From NCBI GenBank assembly GCA_016987375.1, contig PJRA01000196.1, positions 2,038,197-2,101,855 of the forward strand: 63,659 bases of DNA, written 5' to 3'. Positions within the stretch are counted from its first letter, which is position 1. Each line of letters begins with the position of its first letter. Below the pieces are notes generated by a model. The model saw only the letters and a list, made by a program, of their open reading frames with translations, was not told the origin of the DNA and did no database searches. Source of the DNA: Brachionus koreanus (Eukaryota; Rotifera; Eurotatoria; Ploima; Brachionidae). This document shows, one piece after another, positions 49,803 through 60,850 of this stretch. A program made the translations under genes and the position numbers.

Positions 49803-50202
49803 TATTTTAAAAGCGAGTTTTACTAAAAAATAACAAAAAAAATATTCAAATACCGACATCTTTATAAAATTTTATTGAAGAATATTTGAATTAGAAATTT
49901 ATTTTCAAATTAAAACATGTAAAAGTATTGTTTAAAATTTCTTATTAATTTTTTTATAAAGCTACTACTCTGCTTCAATTCAAAGCCAATCTTATTTAAA
50001 GATAAATTCTTTTAAATTGTTCTTCTATTCTTTTAAGTTCAAATTTTTTTTAATTTTAATTTCTAATTGTTTATTTTAGGATGAATAAAAATTTATTATA
50101 TATTTTTTATTTTAATTTTATTTTATTCAACAAATTCGTTAAGAAAATTTTTGTAATATTCTTAATATACAGTTATTCCATTTTATAATTTACATAATCT
50201 TA

Positions 50203-53200
50203 TTATAACTTGAGAGCCATTGGATCAAAATTAAAATTTGAAGTATGTCCTAGAGATGGTATCACCGATCCTTGTATTTCAAATGAATTGCTTCCAGCTT
50301 CCTTTTCAATCATGGCAAGTCCTAAGTATGGAACTTTTCTAATTGTTGCATTGAATTCAGCATATGGCCTGACAGGCATCCCAGTTATTTGTCTTGTACA
50401 AACTTCAAGAGTTCCTGCATGACCAATCACTAGTATATTACCTCCTTCATTTTGATGTATATTAGACAAATATTTTGACACATTGAAACTTCGCTGATAA
50501 TAATCTGTGTAATTTTCGTCTTGTTGAAGTTTTTCCAATGAAAGCAAAGGTTTGTAATTGGTGTCTATGTTATAACCGAACGAGACTAGAGATTCAAAAT
50601 TAACAAAAGAGGGCAATCCTTTATCATACCAGCCCAAAAATTCGAAAATTGATGGTTCAATTCGAATTTTTACAATTTTTTCTAGTCCTTGAGCTAAATA
50701 ATTGATAATAAATTAGTTTTTTTTTTACTTTAATCAATTAAATTTATTTTGTAGAAACTAAAACTAATTTAATATGAAAAAAATAACAAACCAATAACAA
50801 TTAAAAAATTTATATTTAATTTAGCACAAAATTTACCTCATCAAATTAATATAGCAATTTTGTTTCAAAAATTTAAAATAGTAAATCGATAAAACACCTC
50901 AAACAAGTTTAAGTGAATTTTTTCAGTTTACGAATACCATGTAAAAGAAAAATTTCAAAAAAATTAATGCTTTTCAATTTATAATGATTAATTAATTAAA
51001 ATTAAAATGAATCATCTATTTAAGAAAATATTTTAGTCAAAAAAATGACTATCCTATAAAATACAAGTTGATAGTTATGAAAGAGTTTACTAATTTATCA
51101 AGTCTAACATTTAATAGATTTTTTTTGTTATTTTTTTAAAAAATACCTGCTAATATTTGAGTAGCTGTTTGAATGCATCTTAAAGCTGGACTTGTATAAC
51201 AATAGTGTATTTTATAGCCTTCATAACCGAGGGCTTCTCCAGTGAGTCGAGCTTGAAATTGTCCAATTTCAGTAAGCGGAGAATCACCAAGAAATTCTCG
51301 TTTTGAAGGTCTGAACGGCAAGTCAGTTGGCATGTTCAGATTAATTCTTCTATATTTTCCATTTCTATCGAATGCTTGCTCTATCCATTGAGGCCCAAAA
51401 GCCAAATCAATTCTTTCACCATGTCTTGCAAAAAAAAATCTCAATGAACCTTGAGTTTTCATTGACCTATGAGGGTTCAATTGAAAAAACTTTTGCATTG
51501 TTGAGTTTTCAGAATAGAAAAATGAGTTAGTATTTAATCGTGTATCGCTGCTTTGAAAGCATTTATCAGTAGAAAAAAAATGATTATTTTGTAAGCCTGG
51601 TGAATTTGCTGTTTGTGGCAACATGTTGCTTGATGAAGAATTCACTATGAATTGATGAGATTTATGAAGCTTCCAAGTGTCCGTTTCTGGCGCACGTTCT
51701 ACATTTTTACTTGAAAAATAGCCCGTTTCACCAGTTGAAAATGAAACACCTTATATTTAAATACAAAAGAAATAAAAATTTTATCATTACATAATTAAAA
51801 TATAAATAAAATAAATAATTAAATGCTCCTAAACTAAAAGTACCATCACAATTCAAAGGAATTTCAGTTTTATTTTCGCTCAATGCTTGATCTTCTTCTA
51901 ATTTTTCATTTTTTTCATTCGAATTTTCATCAAATACTTTTGTTATTGCTTGGTCTGATTCTTTACCAGCCAAGTTACTATTACTCAATTTAAGACTTAA
52001 ATCTGAACCAGTCTTGCTCAAACTGCTAAGATAAGCATTTTTTTCATCAACAAAATCTTTATAAAAATTGTTAATCCTAGATCTAATTGTAAGACTTTTG
52101 TGAAAATTTCTCAATTTCGAACTAGATCCTGATGGAACAATTTTGTTCTGATTATTTTGAAGATTTATTGCTGAAATGTTGACGCCAATCGATTTAGAAT
52201 ACTTTTCTTTGTCATTTAATGCCATTGTTTTTGATCGCTGTACAAGTTCCTGTTTAATTTGAGGCACATTAATCGTTGACATTGTGGATGGAAGTTTTTC
52301 CGGTAAACTAGGTTCTGTAAGTGTTGGAGTATTACCACTTATCGGAATAAATTTTGGATCATCAATAAGAAAATTTTTGCTTTGGTTTGATTCTGGTTTA
52401 CCAGTAAGAAAAATTGATTTACTAGGCGATTGTGGTTTGTTTTGAATTGAAATTTGTGGCGGAGGTTGGGTCAATGACGGTTGAGCTTGACTTCGTTGAT
52501 TAGGTCTGCCATTTTGAATATTTTTAAGATAACTCAAAATATTCTCATCGTTAGTTCGACTCTTTGAATTCGTATGAGTAAAAGTCTGAGATTTTTCTAT
52601 GACTGGAATTTTAGAACTAGGCCGTTCTAAATTCCAAGCATTGTTATTAGAATCACTAATGGTTAAAATCTTATTCTTGGCATTTGGAGACTTCGAAAAA
52701 TCGCTTGATTTTATTTGATTTAAATTCGATATTCTATTTGAAAATGTGTCATACGAAGCCTTGTTGGCCACGTCTGATGCTTTGTTTGATGCGATTTCAT
52801 TTTGGTAAAACGAATTTGTTGATTTGTTTGTAGTTGGCTTTAGTGATCCATAAGTCTGATAATTAGAATAGGCGTTATAATCATACAAATTAATATTGGA
52901 AGTTGCGCGTTTTGTTGCCTCATTCAATCGATCCCAAAACGCCGGCGACAATTGCGACTTAATTTCCTGCTCCTGTCTTTTAAGTACTGATTGAGAAGTT
53001 GAGCTAAACATGGTGCTAGACTTTGAGTTGTTAATCAATGGCGGATAAAAAGACAAAGGATCTATGGTACCTGACGATCGATCATATAAAGGAAATGTTG
53101 TATATGATGATGAAGTGGTGTATGTATTCATTTTGGGACTATTTTTATTCATATTTTATTTTAAATTTAATTTTTATTTCTTTTAAAATGTTGATATGAT

Positions 53201-56200
53201 TTTAGAATCAAATTAAATCTGAACAAAAAAATTAATTTAGACATTGTGATTTATCTAGTTGAATTGTGAAGCTTAAAAATCTTAAAAATGAGACAACAAA
53301 ATTTAAATTTCTAGTTTGATAAATTTACATTTCATCAAATTATTGTTAGATTACCCTGATTGATTGAGCCAAAATACAACAAAACTAGCTAAAAAAAAAC
53401 GATTTGAATTTTATTTTCAAATCAGTTTTTTTTAAATATCAATTTTGATCAAGCAGGTAAATTTAATTTGTAACATGCATTAAATTATGAATTGAGTACC
53501 TTAAGTAAATTCTTGTAAACCGCCTACCAAAATTCTGAAAACAAACTAAAAATTTATGATATGCTAGTGGATTTGATGAGAGACGAAAAAGAATGCATCA
53601 ATGGCTACTTATGAGATGAACTTGTATTACAAAATAGTATTTTAAGTAAAACTGATTGTAAATCAGTGATTTTAGTCATACAACATTTAAAGCACTTGTG
53701 CTTAAGAGCAGTAGCTTCAAACACTGGAAAATAACAAAAATAAAAGTTATCTAATAGCTAATTTTAAATAATATAAAAAATAAATTGAAAAATTTCCACA
53801 AGTTTCAGGTGCTTTTGTTTTGGCAAGCAAATTTGTTGTTTATGTTTAACAATAATTTTTCGCCTAATAACCAATCTAGTTTTGTTTCTTTTAAATTGTC
53901 ATTCAAGCATTTAATTCAATATAAGCTATTTTGTTGCCAAAATATCTAATCAATTTTTTTTCTTTGTATGTTCTTTATCTAATTTATTTTAATTAAACAA
54001 AAGTGAATTTTAAATTGAATTTTTTTCGATCAGCATTGGAGAAGCCAGCTACAAAGTAAGTTTTCTGTTTGTTTAGAACTATTCTTTAAATAAAACAAAC
54101 ACCTTTGAATAGTTTAGGTTGTTATGGGAAAAATTTGCCATATAATTTAACAATTATCACAACTTTTACCTTTCATTAAATTTTCCTTGTTGGGCATGTT
54201 TGCATAAACATAATCGTTTATTTTTAAGCTAAGCTCGTTGTCCAATTTTTGTTTGGAAGCTGAGATTACTTTGAAAGTCTTTTTTTTAAAATAAGCATTT
54301 TTATTTGGCTTTACACATAATAAATAAATTTAACTTACCATTTTTGAATCAGCTCTTGAATCTCGTGAATAAAGTCTTACTTCCCAATCTCCTGGGCGGC
54401 GAAAGTTTATGCAATTATTTGCTATGTCAACTAAAATTTTTCTTTGTTCTGGTTCATAACCGAAGCCAAGGGTTAAATGAAGTTGCTTTGAATATGGTAT
54501 TATTTCGTAATTAGCTTAAAATACGTAGCTGAAAGTTAATCATATTTAATTTTTCAAATTCAAATGAAAATCTTTTTCGACTAATTTTTCGTGCATTACT
54601 TTTAACTAAAGATAATTTTTTCTAGTATCTGAGATATCCTCAAAAGTGATCTAATTTTTATTTTTGAAGAATTTTTCTTACAATTTTTTCTTTCTGAAAA
54701 AGCAAAAATCAAAAAAAAAAATTAAAATTAGCTTTTAATTTTCATCATCACTTGTTCAAATTCTTTATTGAAAAAATCATATTTTAATCTAAAAACCACT
54801 TGGTCATAAAACCACAAAAATAAATCTATTTTTAAGAACAAAAAATATTTCTTTAATCAAATTGAAAATATACTAAGTTAATTAATAAAAAAATATTAGA
54901 AAAATTCTTTCTATTTTTGTTTTACTTATTTTTATTGTCATATTTTTGAACAAAAAAGGAGTCGAATCAATTCTGTTCGGGTATACGTTTTTATTTACTT
55001 TATAATATTTAAATAAAATTATTATTTTAAATAAATTTTTTTAAATATTTTTTTTTTTAATTTGATAAAGAAAAATTTTTTTCTTTTCGCTTTAAAAAAT
55101 TCGATGAGTTAAATTTTCATTACCAAATTTTACCGAAAATATTTTGAGCTATATACAATGAGCTTATTTTTTTCCTAGCATTAAAAGTGTTCTTTTGTGT
55201 CCATTTGTGTACTTTTTTACCAATTTGTAACCAATTTTAAATTTATAAAACTTTCCTTTTCATAAAATACCCTATATCTACCGACAAAAGAACACAAAAG
55301 AACATAATGTTTTGAACATTATGGTTTGTCTCATTGTCAATACATGGAAATTTTACATAAAATTGTGTTTCGAATGTTAAGTTATTTTTCTTTTTCAAAA
55401 TTTTAAAAATTCAATTTTTAGTAAAAGAAGTAAAAAATGCATCCAAAAATTGAATAGAAAAAAGTAGCAAAATTTTGTTCAATTTATAAAAAACTTCTAT
55501 AAAAAGTCCAGAATTGGTAAAATAGAATTTTTCATTCAATTGTTTATTCACTAAAATAGATAATTTAGTTCTTTTAAATGCTAAGTTTTTGATGCATGTT
55601 AACACAGTTGACTAAAATACTTTTAAAGAAAGTAGAAATGCAGAAAATTGCAAATTTTATGCACTCTTATTTTCATGCATCTAGCAAATTTGCTAAAAAT
55701 TCAACATTTTAGAGAACTAAATTTTATTGAATAAACGATCGAATTGAAAAAATCTTCAAAAACTCCAAGCTAATAATGATATTTAACTAAACGTAAAAAT
55801 TACGTAAGCTTACATTAAATTATGCTAAAAAAATATTTTTATCAATTCTGAGCTTTTTGTAGAAGCATTTTGTAAATTGAACAAAATTTTGCTATATTTT
55901 TTTCTATTCAATTTTTTGATGCATGTTTTGATACAAACCATTTCCACATGCTATGGTATAATGCACTTCTTTTACTTAAAATAAAATCTATAATTTCTTT
56001 TTTTTTAAATTCCATCAATTCCATCAATAATGGTTTAATTTTGTCTTTTTTAAACATGAAAAAATAATTTTCGAAAAAAAAATTAACAGTTTTTTTTAAG
56101 AAATTTTATTCTGATCACTTTGGATCTTTGAAATTTAAACAAACTATTTGTTCTATTTGTAAAATAACTTAACTTCAAGATCATTTTTAAATAATTTACT

Positions 56201-57059
56201 ATTATTAATAAATATTAAAAATTTGATATTTACTGTATTTTGTTGCAATTTTATTAAAATTTGCTACAACTTGTCTTATTGAATTTTCTGAGTCAACATC
56301 TGGATAGAGTAATACCATTAGATGAGACGAATGCAAGTCCAAATTAATTGAGTTTATTTTTGCTAATTTACTCGAGTTTATTATAGGTTCATTTAAATTT
56401 TTAAAGCATTTGTCGAATGCTTTATGAAGATTTGTCATTTGATTATCGGGTATTTTAAAAAAAGGAGTCAACTTCATAAACGGTAAAAAATTATTATAGT
56501 GGGCTTCATTACATCCAAGATTTTGTTTGACAGTTTGGAAAAATTTTGAAATTTGATTTTCAAGTCTTCCAACTGGACAAAGAACTAAAAGACAATCTCT
56601 AGTCGAACTAATCGATTCGTTACTCAAAATGGGATCTTTAGCATGAACCATCAGCCAATTGATTGCATCAATACTATTCTGGTATCCAGTAGCTGCTAGT
56701 GACTTTTCTACTCGGTCTTTTTTGAGACCTATACTTAATAATTCTTTCAAAATAATTGTTTCATTTCTATGCTTTTGATGGGATCGAATTTGAATCGAAT
56801 CGTTTAGCGTATCATTCAACGATCGTTTGGTTTGAGTTTTGGATTCAGAACTTTTTTCCAAAGTTAGCTGAGAATCAGGAGACCTATCTGACTTGATTGC
56901 AGAGTTTAATTCATTTAAATTAAGCTTCTCATAGTTTTTCGAATTTTCATTTGAACTTAAGGACAAGGTCTTGGAAGTTCCATAGGGCTGCTTAATAGAT
57001 AAATGTATATTTCGGTTGTTTATCAATAAAGATTGATTGTCACGCAGGTAATCAGACAT
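50203..57059 (-). CDS. UBASH3/Sts-like protein (UBA-2H-SH3-histidine phosphatase)
   Basis: Five minus-strand exons, 57059-56234, 54514-54339, 54278-54170, 51749-51147 and 50693-50203, join in phase to 734 residues (human UBASH3A/B about 650). UBASH3 proteins bind ubiquitin and dephosphorylate tyrosine kinases. Order: a Ser/Asn-rich leader of 100 residues; UBA (100-143, LLSIGLKKDRVEKSLAATG); a 2H-phosphoesterase-like domain (155-310) with HLTL at 288; SH3 (about 335-390, DNELSLKINDYVYANMPN... STGETGYF); the linker TDTWKLHKSHQ; and the phosphatase with ARHGERID (H480), SPALRCIQTA (R561) and VIGHAGTLE. Odd points: the first 2H motif, HIT in vertebrates, is FMK here (194-196), and the SH3 peptide-binding Trp is missing (NLMKGVS). 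The phosphatase residues are intact. Introns 1 (1719 nt) and 3 (2420 nt) are large. Family assignment is secure. Confidence 0.92.
51844..53152 (-). CDS. Probable alternative first exon of the UBASH3-like gene
   Basis: A long open frame of 436 codons lies inside intron 3 of the UBASH3-like gene, on the same strand. An in-frame TAA just upstream of ATG 53152 marks this as a real start. The product is low-complexity and Ser/Asn/Lys-rich with a TQPPPQ patch; no domain is recognised. At 51844 the frame meets a donor (G|GTACTT) leaving phase 1, the same phase as the regular exon ending at 54170. Splicing to the shared exon at 51749 therefore keeps frame and would make an 800-residue form with half an SH3 and the complete phosphatase. 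Reading on without splicing gives only intron-like F/Y/L sequence. The alternative is an independent nested gene. Transcript evidence is lacking, and the donor is not strong. Confidence 0.65.
55420..55977. repeat. Foldback element in intron 1 of the UBASH3-like gene
   Basis: The arms 55420-55517 and 55842-55977 are reverse complements over some 85 bases at about 85 percent of positions (shared core AGCAAAATTTTGTTCAATTT). The outermost TAAAAGAAGT/ACTTCTTTTA also pairs, although the right arm has an extra 35 bases before it. The interior of about 320 bp has no coding capacity. Likely a non-autonomous foldback or MITE element; no target duplication is evident. Confidence 0.7.
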
Positions 57060-59729
57060 TTGGAATACAAAAATTATATTTTTTTTCTATTCATAATAAA
57101 AATAAGTGAAAAAAAAGTTTTCCAAATTGAATTTTATTTAGTCAAGCAAAAATGTCTTTTTTTATTTAAATAAAACATCTTAATATAAATGAGCTAAAAT
57201 TTAGAACAGACTCAAAATGTTATTAAAATTTTAATTAAATAACTATGCTCATAAAGCAAGTAAAAAATAATTGAAAAAAATATTGATATTTTTGTTTTCA
57301 TTAAAAAAAGTAAAATCAATTGAGCATAAAAATGCACATCTTTTGATTAAATAATCACTGCCGTGTTTTGAGTGTCCATTATTTTAAAAGTTTTTCATTT
57401 AAAATTAATATTCTATTTTTTTTTTGTCTGGACAAAATCTGCGTCGACCTAATTTTTTGTGCAGAAATGCTCGGATTTTTTTTGTTTATTAATCTCTTGT
57501 AAAAAGAAAAAGAATTTTTATATCAAATTTCAAAAAAAAAAAATTTCTAAAATGTTATAAAAAAAATTCTATAAACTTGATAAATTAATGTTAAAAATAT
57601 AGATAATTTTTATAAAATATTTGATTATCCTATTTCATGTAGACTAAAATTAAAATAAAATTAAAGAAAAAATATCTAAATTTATCATAAAATTGATTTC
57701 CTATCAAATTGATTTAATTCCATAGTGATAGATGATAAAAATTTTTAATTTAAAAAATGTAGAAATAATAATTATTATTTAATTTCCATTATAATATTAA
57801 ATAACTGATTTCTTAAATGAAGTAAGTCGATGTTACTGGAGCGAAAGAAAAAAACACATAAAATCTAAAATTTATTTGACAAATTTGCAACATAAAATTT
57901 AATTAGAATTAAAACGAAACAATTTTTGATTAGATCAAATAATGCAACTCTTTTGAGAATTTAAGACATCGTTCATAGCCTTTACATCTTATTTTACTTT
58001 AAAAAATCAATAAACTAATCCGTTTTTTCTAATTATTTTTAGAAAAGTTAATTCTCTTTAAACTTTTGAATATTTTTTTTTCGTTATAGCTTTGAAATTT
58101 AGTTTATTTAAATTTTATTTTTCTATTTGATAAAAAATTCGAAAACATAATTGAAAAAAAGAGTCTTATTTTAAATTGCTTTTCTATTTGGTATTGTTCT
58201 GCTTAACTTAATGTAATCGCTGCATTAAACTTAGATAAAACATATAATGTTCAAGAATAAAAAATAAACTTAGAAATTACATAATTATCACTTAAGCCAA
58301 ATTTTATTTTTATCATATTGCGAAAAAGACTTAAAGCATGTTCAGGAATACAAAAATTTATGAGATAGGAAGCAAGAATTTTTATAAGCTCTAATAAATA
58401 GATAAAGTACGGCTTAAGCAATGTTAAAAACATTATCACTGATAATTAGCGAACTATTTTATTGCAATTTGAACGAAATTTACGACCGATGCCAAATTTT
58501 ATTTAATATTATTTTGAAATAAATTAGCTATTCAAAAACGAAGAAAATTTACATCACAAATTGATATCTGATGAAACGCTTCAAATAGGCTTTATTTAAA
58601 AATTAAATATATTCCTTTATTACGGCATTCCTAATTTCTGGCCAATTTCAAATTTAAGATAAACAATTTAAAGCAAAAAAAATATGAACATAATTCTTTT
58701 ACCTTTAAAACCTGAGCTTAAAATAATAAATTTAGAATATCTTTTTGAATTTTGCAAAATTTTTATTTTTGAGAGGTATCTTGTTTTCTTATTAATTACC
58801 TAATTAAACTATTTTCTCATCCAAGAAAAAGCTATTCGTTAAAATTCAATTGTATAATTGAAATGAAATAGAGTGGTATTTTTAGCTTATAAAATTGAAC
58901 TCAATGTTATTAAAATTGCTACAATTGACCTAGGATTTAAATAAAATAGAGCATCTTCCTATGAATGAATTGAAAAATTATTTCTAAAAAAATTAAGTCA
59001 ATAAAAATAAACTTTAAAGGATCTTTTATTTAAAATAATAAATTTAAAAAATTCCAAAAAATGCTGAAACAAAATATACTAAATCAGTCATCAAATTGTT
59101 TAAGTTTGAAAAAGTACGTTTTTATAAATTTATCTAATTTTTACGCATAATAGCTTCAATTTTTTTATGATTAATTATAATGAATAATTAACAATATGTT
59201 TGAGATTTTTTAAAATTTACATAAAAACAAAATGTCTTGTTCAAGTTGCACCAACATTAGAAACAAACATACGAAAGATAACCTTAATAAATTATACAGT
59301 TAATTCTTTAATTAATTATCTTTTAAAAGAAAACGATTATGTAATAAATTTCATTAGAACAATTTCAAGTCTTTAAAATATATTAAAATAATTTAATAAA
59401 ATTTTAATTTTTTAATTAAATTAAATTTTATCTAATTACTCTGAATGAAAAACTGAATTATAAAGCTAAAACTAAACGGAGTATTTTTTTCTTCCTCTTT
59501 TTTTACTGTATACATGTATTAATATAAAAAATTATATTAAAATTTAAATACTAATTGATGTAAATAATTTTGCTGATAAAAAATTAAGGTAAATTGTTTT
59601 CTGTAAGATTAAAGATTTAAAATTTATTCGAACGATTGATTTTATTTACTTTTTTTTTTATTTAAAGTTTTCTAGTCTACAATTTAGTTGAATTTTAAAA
59701 TTTATTTTTTTATTTATTTATTTAATTAA
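57060..59729. other. A+T-rich intergenic sequence
   Basis: Contains the presumed promoter of the UBASH3-like gene at its left end. I see no further gene, RNA or structured repeat. The short open frame at 58251-58439 on the minus strand is a hydrophobic translation of A/T-rich sequence. Confidence 0.5.
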
Positions 59730-60135
59730 AGTTTAAGTATTCAGTGGAATTTATATGAGTCAGATCTTCTACTTTTGATAACTGTTTAATAAAAGAAGTA
59801 TTCTCTCTATCAAATATCTTATAATCTTTCCTTAAGTATTCAAAAACGTTTTTACATAATTGGTTATTAAAAATTTGTTTGACAAAGAATATTTTATGCT
59901 TATAATAAATTTGTCTAATTGACTCCAATTTTAATGCTTTGTTCAAAGGTTTTGTTTTCGTAAATTTACTGAGCCCAATAAATCGTTTTATTAAAATATT
60001 TTGCCTTATATCAAATTCCTTTAAACTCTTTTAATTAATGAAGATATTTTCTAAATGATATCTAAAGATTGATTGACAGAACTGTTTGTATAAAAAAGCT
60101 ATAGTTTCTGGGTTCATTAATTTTGGTTTGCATCC
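59730..60135 (-). mobile_element. LINE C-terminal fragment, same family as 45000-45800
   Basis: The minus strand reads VGCKPKLMNPETIAFLYKQF, CQSIFRYHLENIFIN, a TAA, then KSLKEFDIRQNILIKRFIG, LSKFTKTKPLNKALKLESIR and QIYYKHKIFFVKQIF. This is the region after the reverse transcriptase core of LINEs. The GCKPK...FLYKQ block also occurs in the copy at 45000-45800. One in-frame stop interrupts an otherwise open frame, so this is a fairly young relic. Confidence 0.75.
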
Positions 60136-60850
60136 AACACTATTTAGAGAGTAAAAACTCTAAAATAAACAAGTTGAATTTTAAAATAAAAAAAGTTTTT
60201 TTTAATCTTTGTTTTTTTAAAAAATAAAAAAAAGCAATTCAATTTCAGTATTTTGAAAAAAGAATTCAAGAGTAAAATAATGATTTGACAAAAAGTAAAT
60301 AGTTTTTTTTTCATTTTTTGAAGTAAACTTTTGATTTTTCACTTTTTTAAGTGAAATATTTTTTTATTTGTTTATTTTCTTATAAAATTAATCCGAAAAA
60401 TGACCGGAATTATTTTTGAAACGTTGAGCAAACCAATTTTTGATAAAAAAAAAATTTCAAGTACTGTCTGAAAAATTCAACCCTCGAATTTCAAATTAAT
60501 TAAAATATCTGATAAAAAGATAAAAGAAAAACTTTACAATTTGCTCGAAAAATATTCAACTATATTCAAAAAAGTCGAACGATTCATTTTGGAGTGTTTA
60601 AATGATTAAATTCAACCATAGATCAAATGACGTATCTTAATTATTTCACAAAAAATTCGTTGTTGGTTGGATCTAAAAGAGTATTATTTTTGAGAATTTA
60701 AAAATTATAAATGATAAGTTAGCTTTTTAATTAAGATTCTTATCAGTAGCAATTTCACTGTATTTAGATAATTTTATAGTATAAATAACATTTTTTGTGA
60801 TAAAATTTTATTAAATTCAAGTCTAAAAAAATAAATACTTAAAATTGACA
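60136..60850. other. Intergenic sequence before the ML-domain gene
   Basis: A+T-rich DNA with no recognised gene; the right end is the presumed promoter and short leader of the gene starting at 60851. Confidence 0.5.

Larger units (their letters stand above)
45897..50006. repeat. Satellite-like tandem repeat of about 340 bp with a conserved palindromic core
   Basis: Repeat cores starting GGCTACTACTCTGCTTCAAT, and ending TGTAGTAGCC, lie at 47019-47097, 47259-47335, 47600-47676 and 47940-48016. A partial core occurs at 45897-45962 before the gap, and a truncated one at 49961-50006. Complete units are about 340 bp apart; the first interval is only about 240 bp. The distance to the last core equals one unit plus the 1679-bp Tc1 insertion. 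Each core is a nested palindrome: outer GGCTACTAC/GTAGTAGCC and inner CTTATTTAAAGATAAG. The array is further interrupted by a dead mariner-like transposase. Confidence 0.88.

Noticed and set aside
51728..51843. Continuation of the 53152 frame as a C-terminal transmembrane segment (FNYLFYLYFNYVMIKFLFLL)
   Set aside because: It begins exactly at a usable donor and has intron composition; splicing in phase to 51749 is the better explanation.
54305..54514. Plus-strand open frame MALHIINKFNLPFLNQ...
   Set aside because: It is the antisense shadow of UBASH3-like exon 2, which has clear family similarity on the minus strand.
58251..58439. Minus-strand hydrophobic frame
   Set aside because: There is no similarity, no splice context and no neighbouring exon; composition is that of the background.
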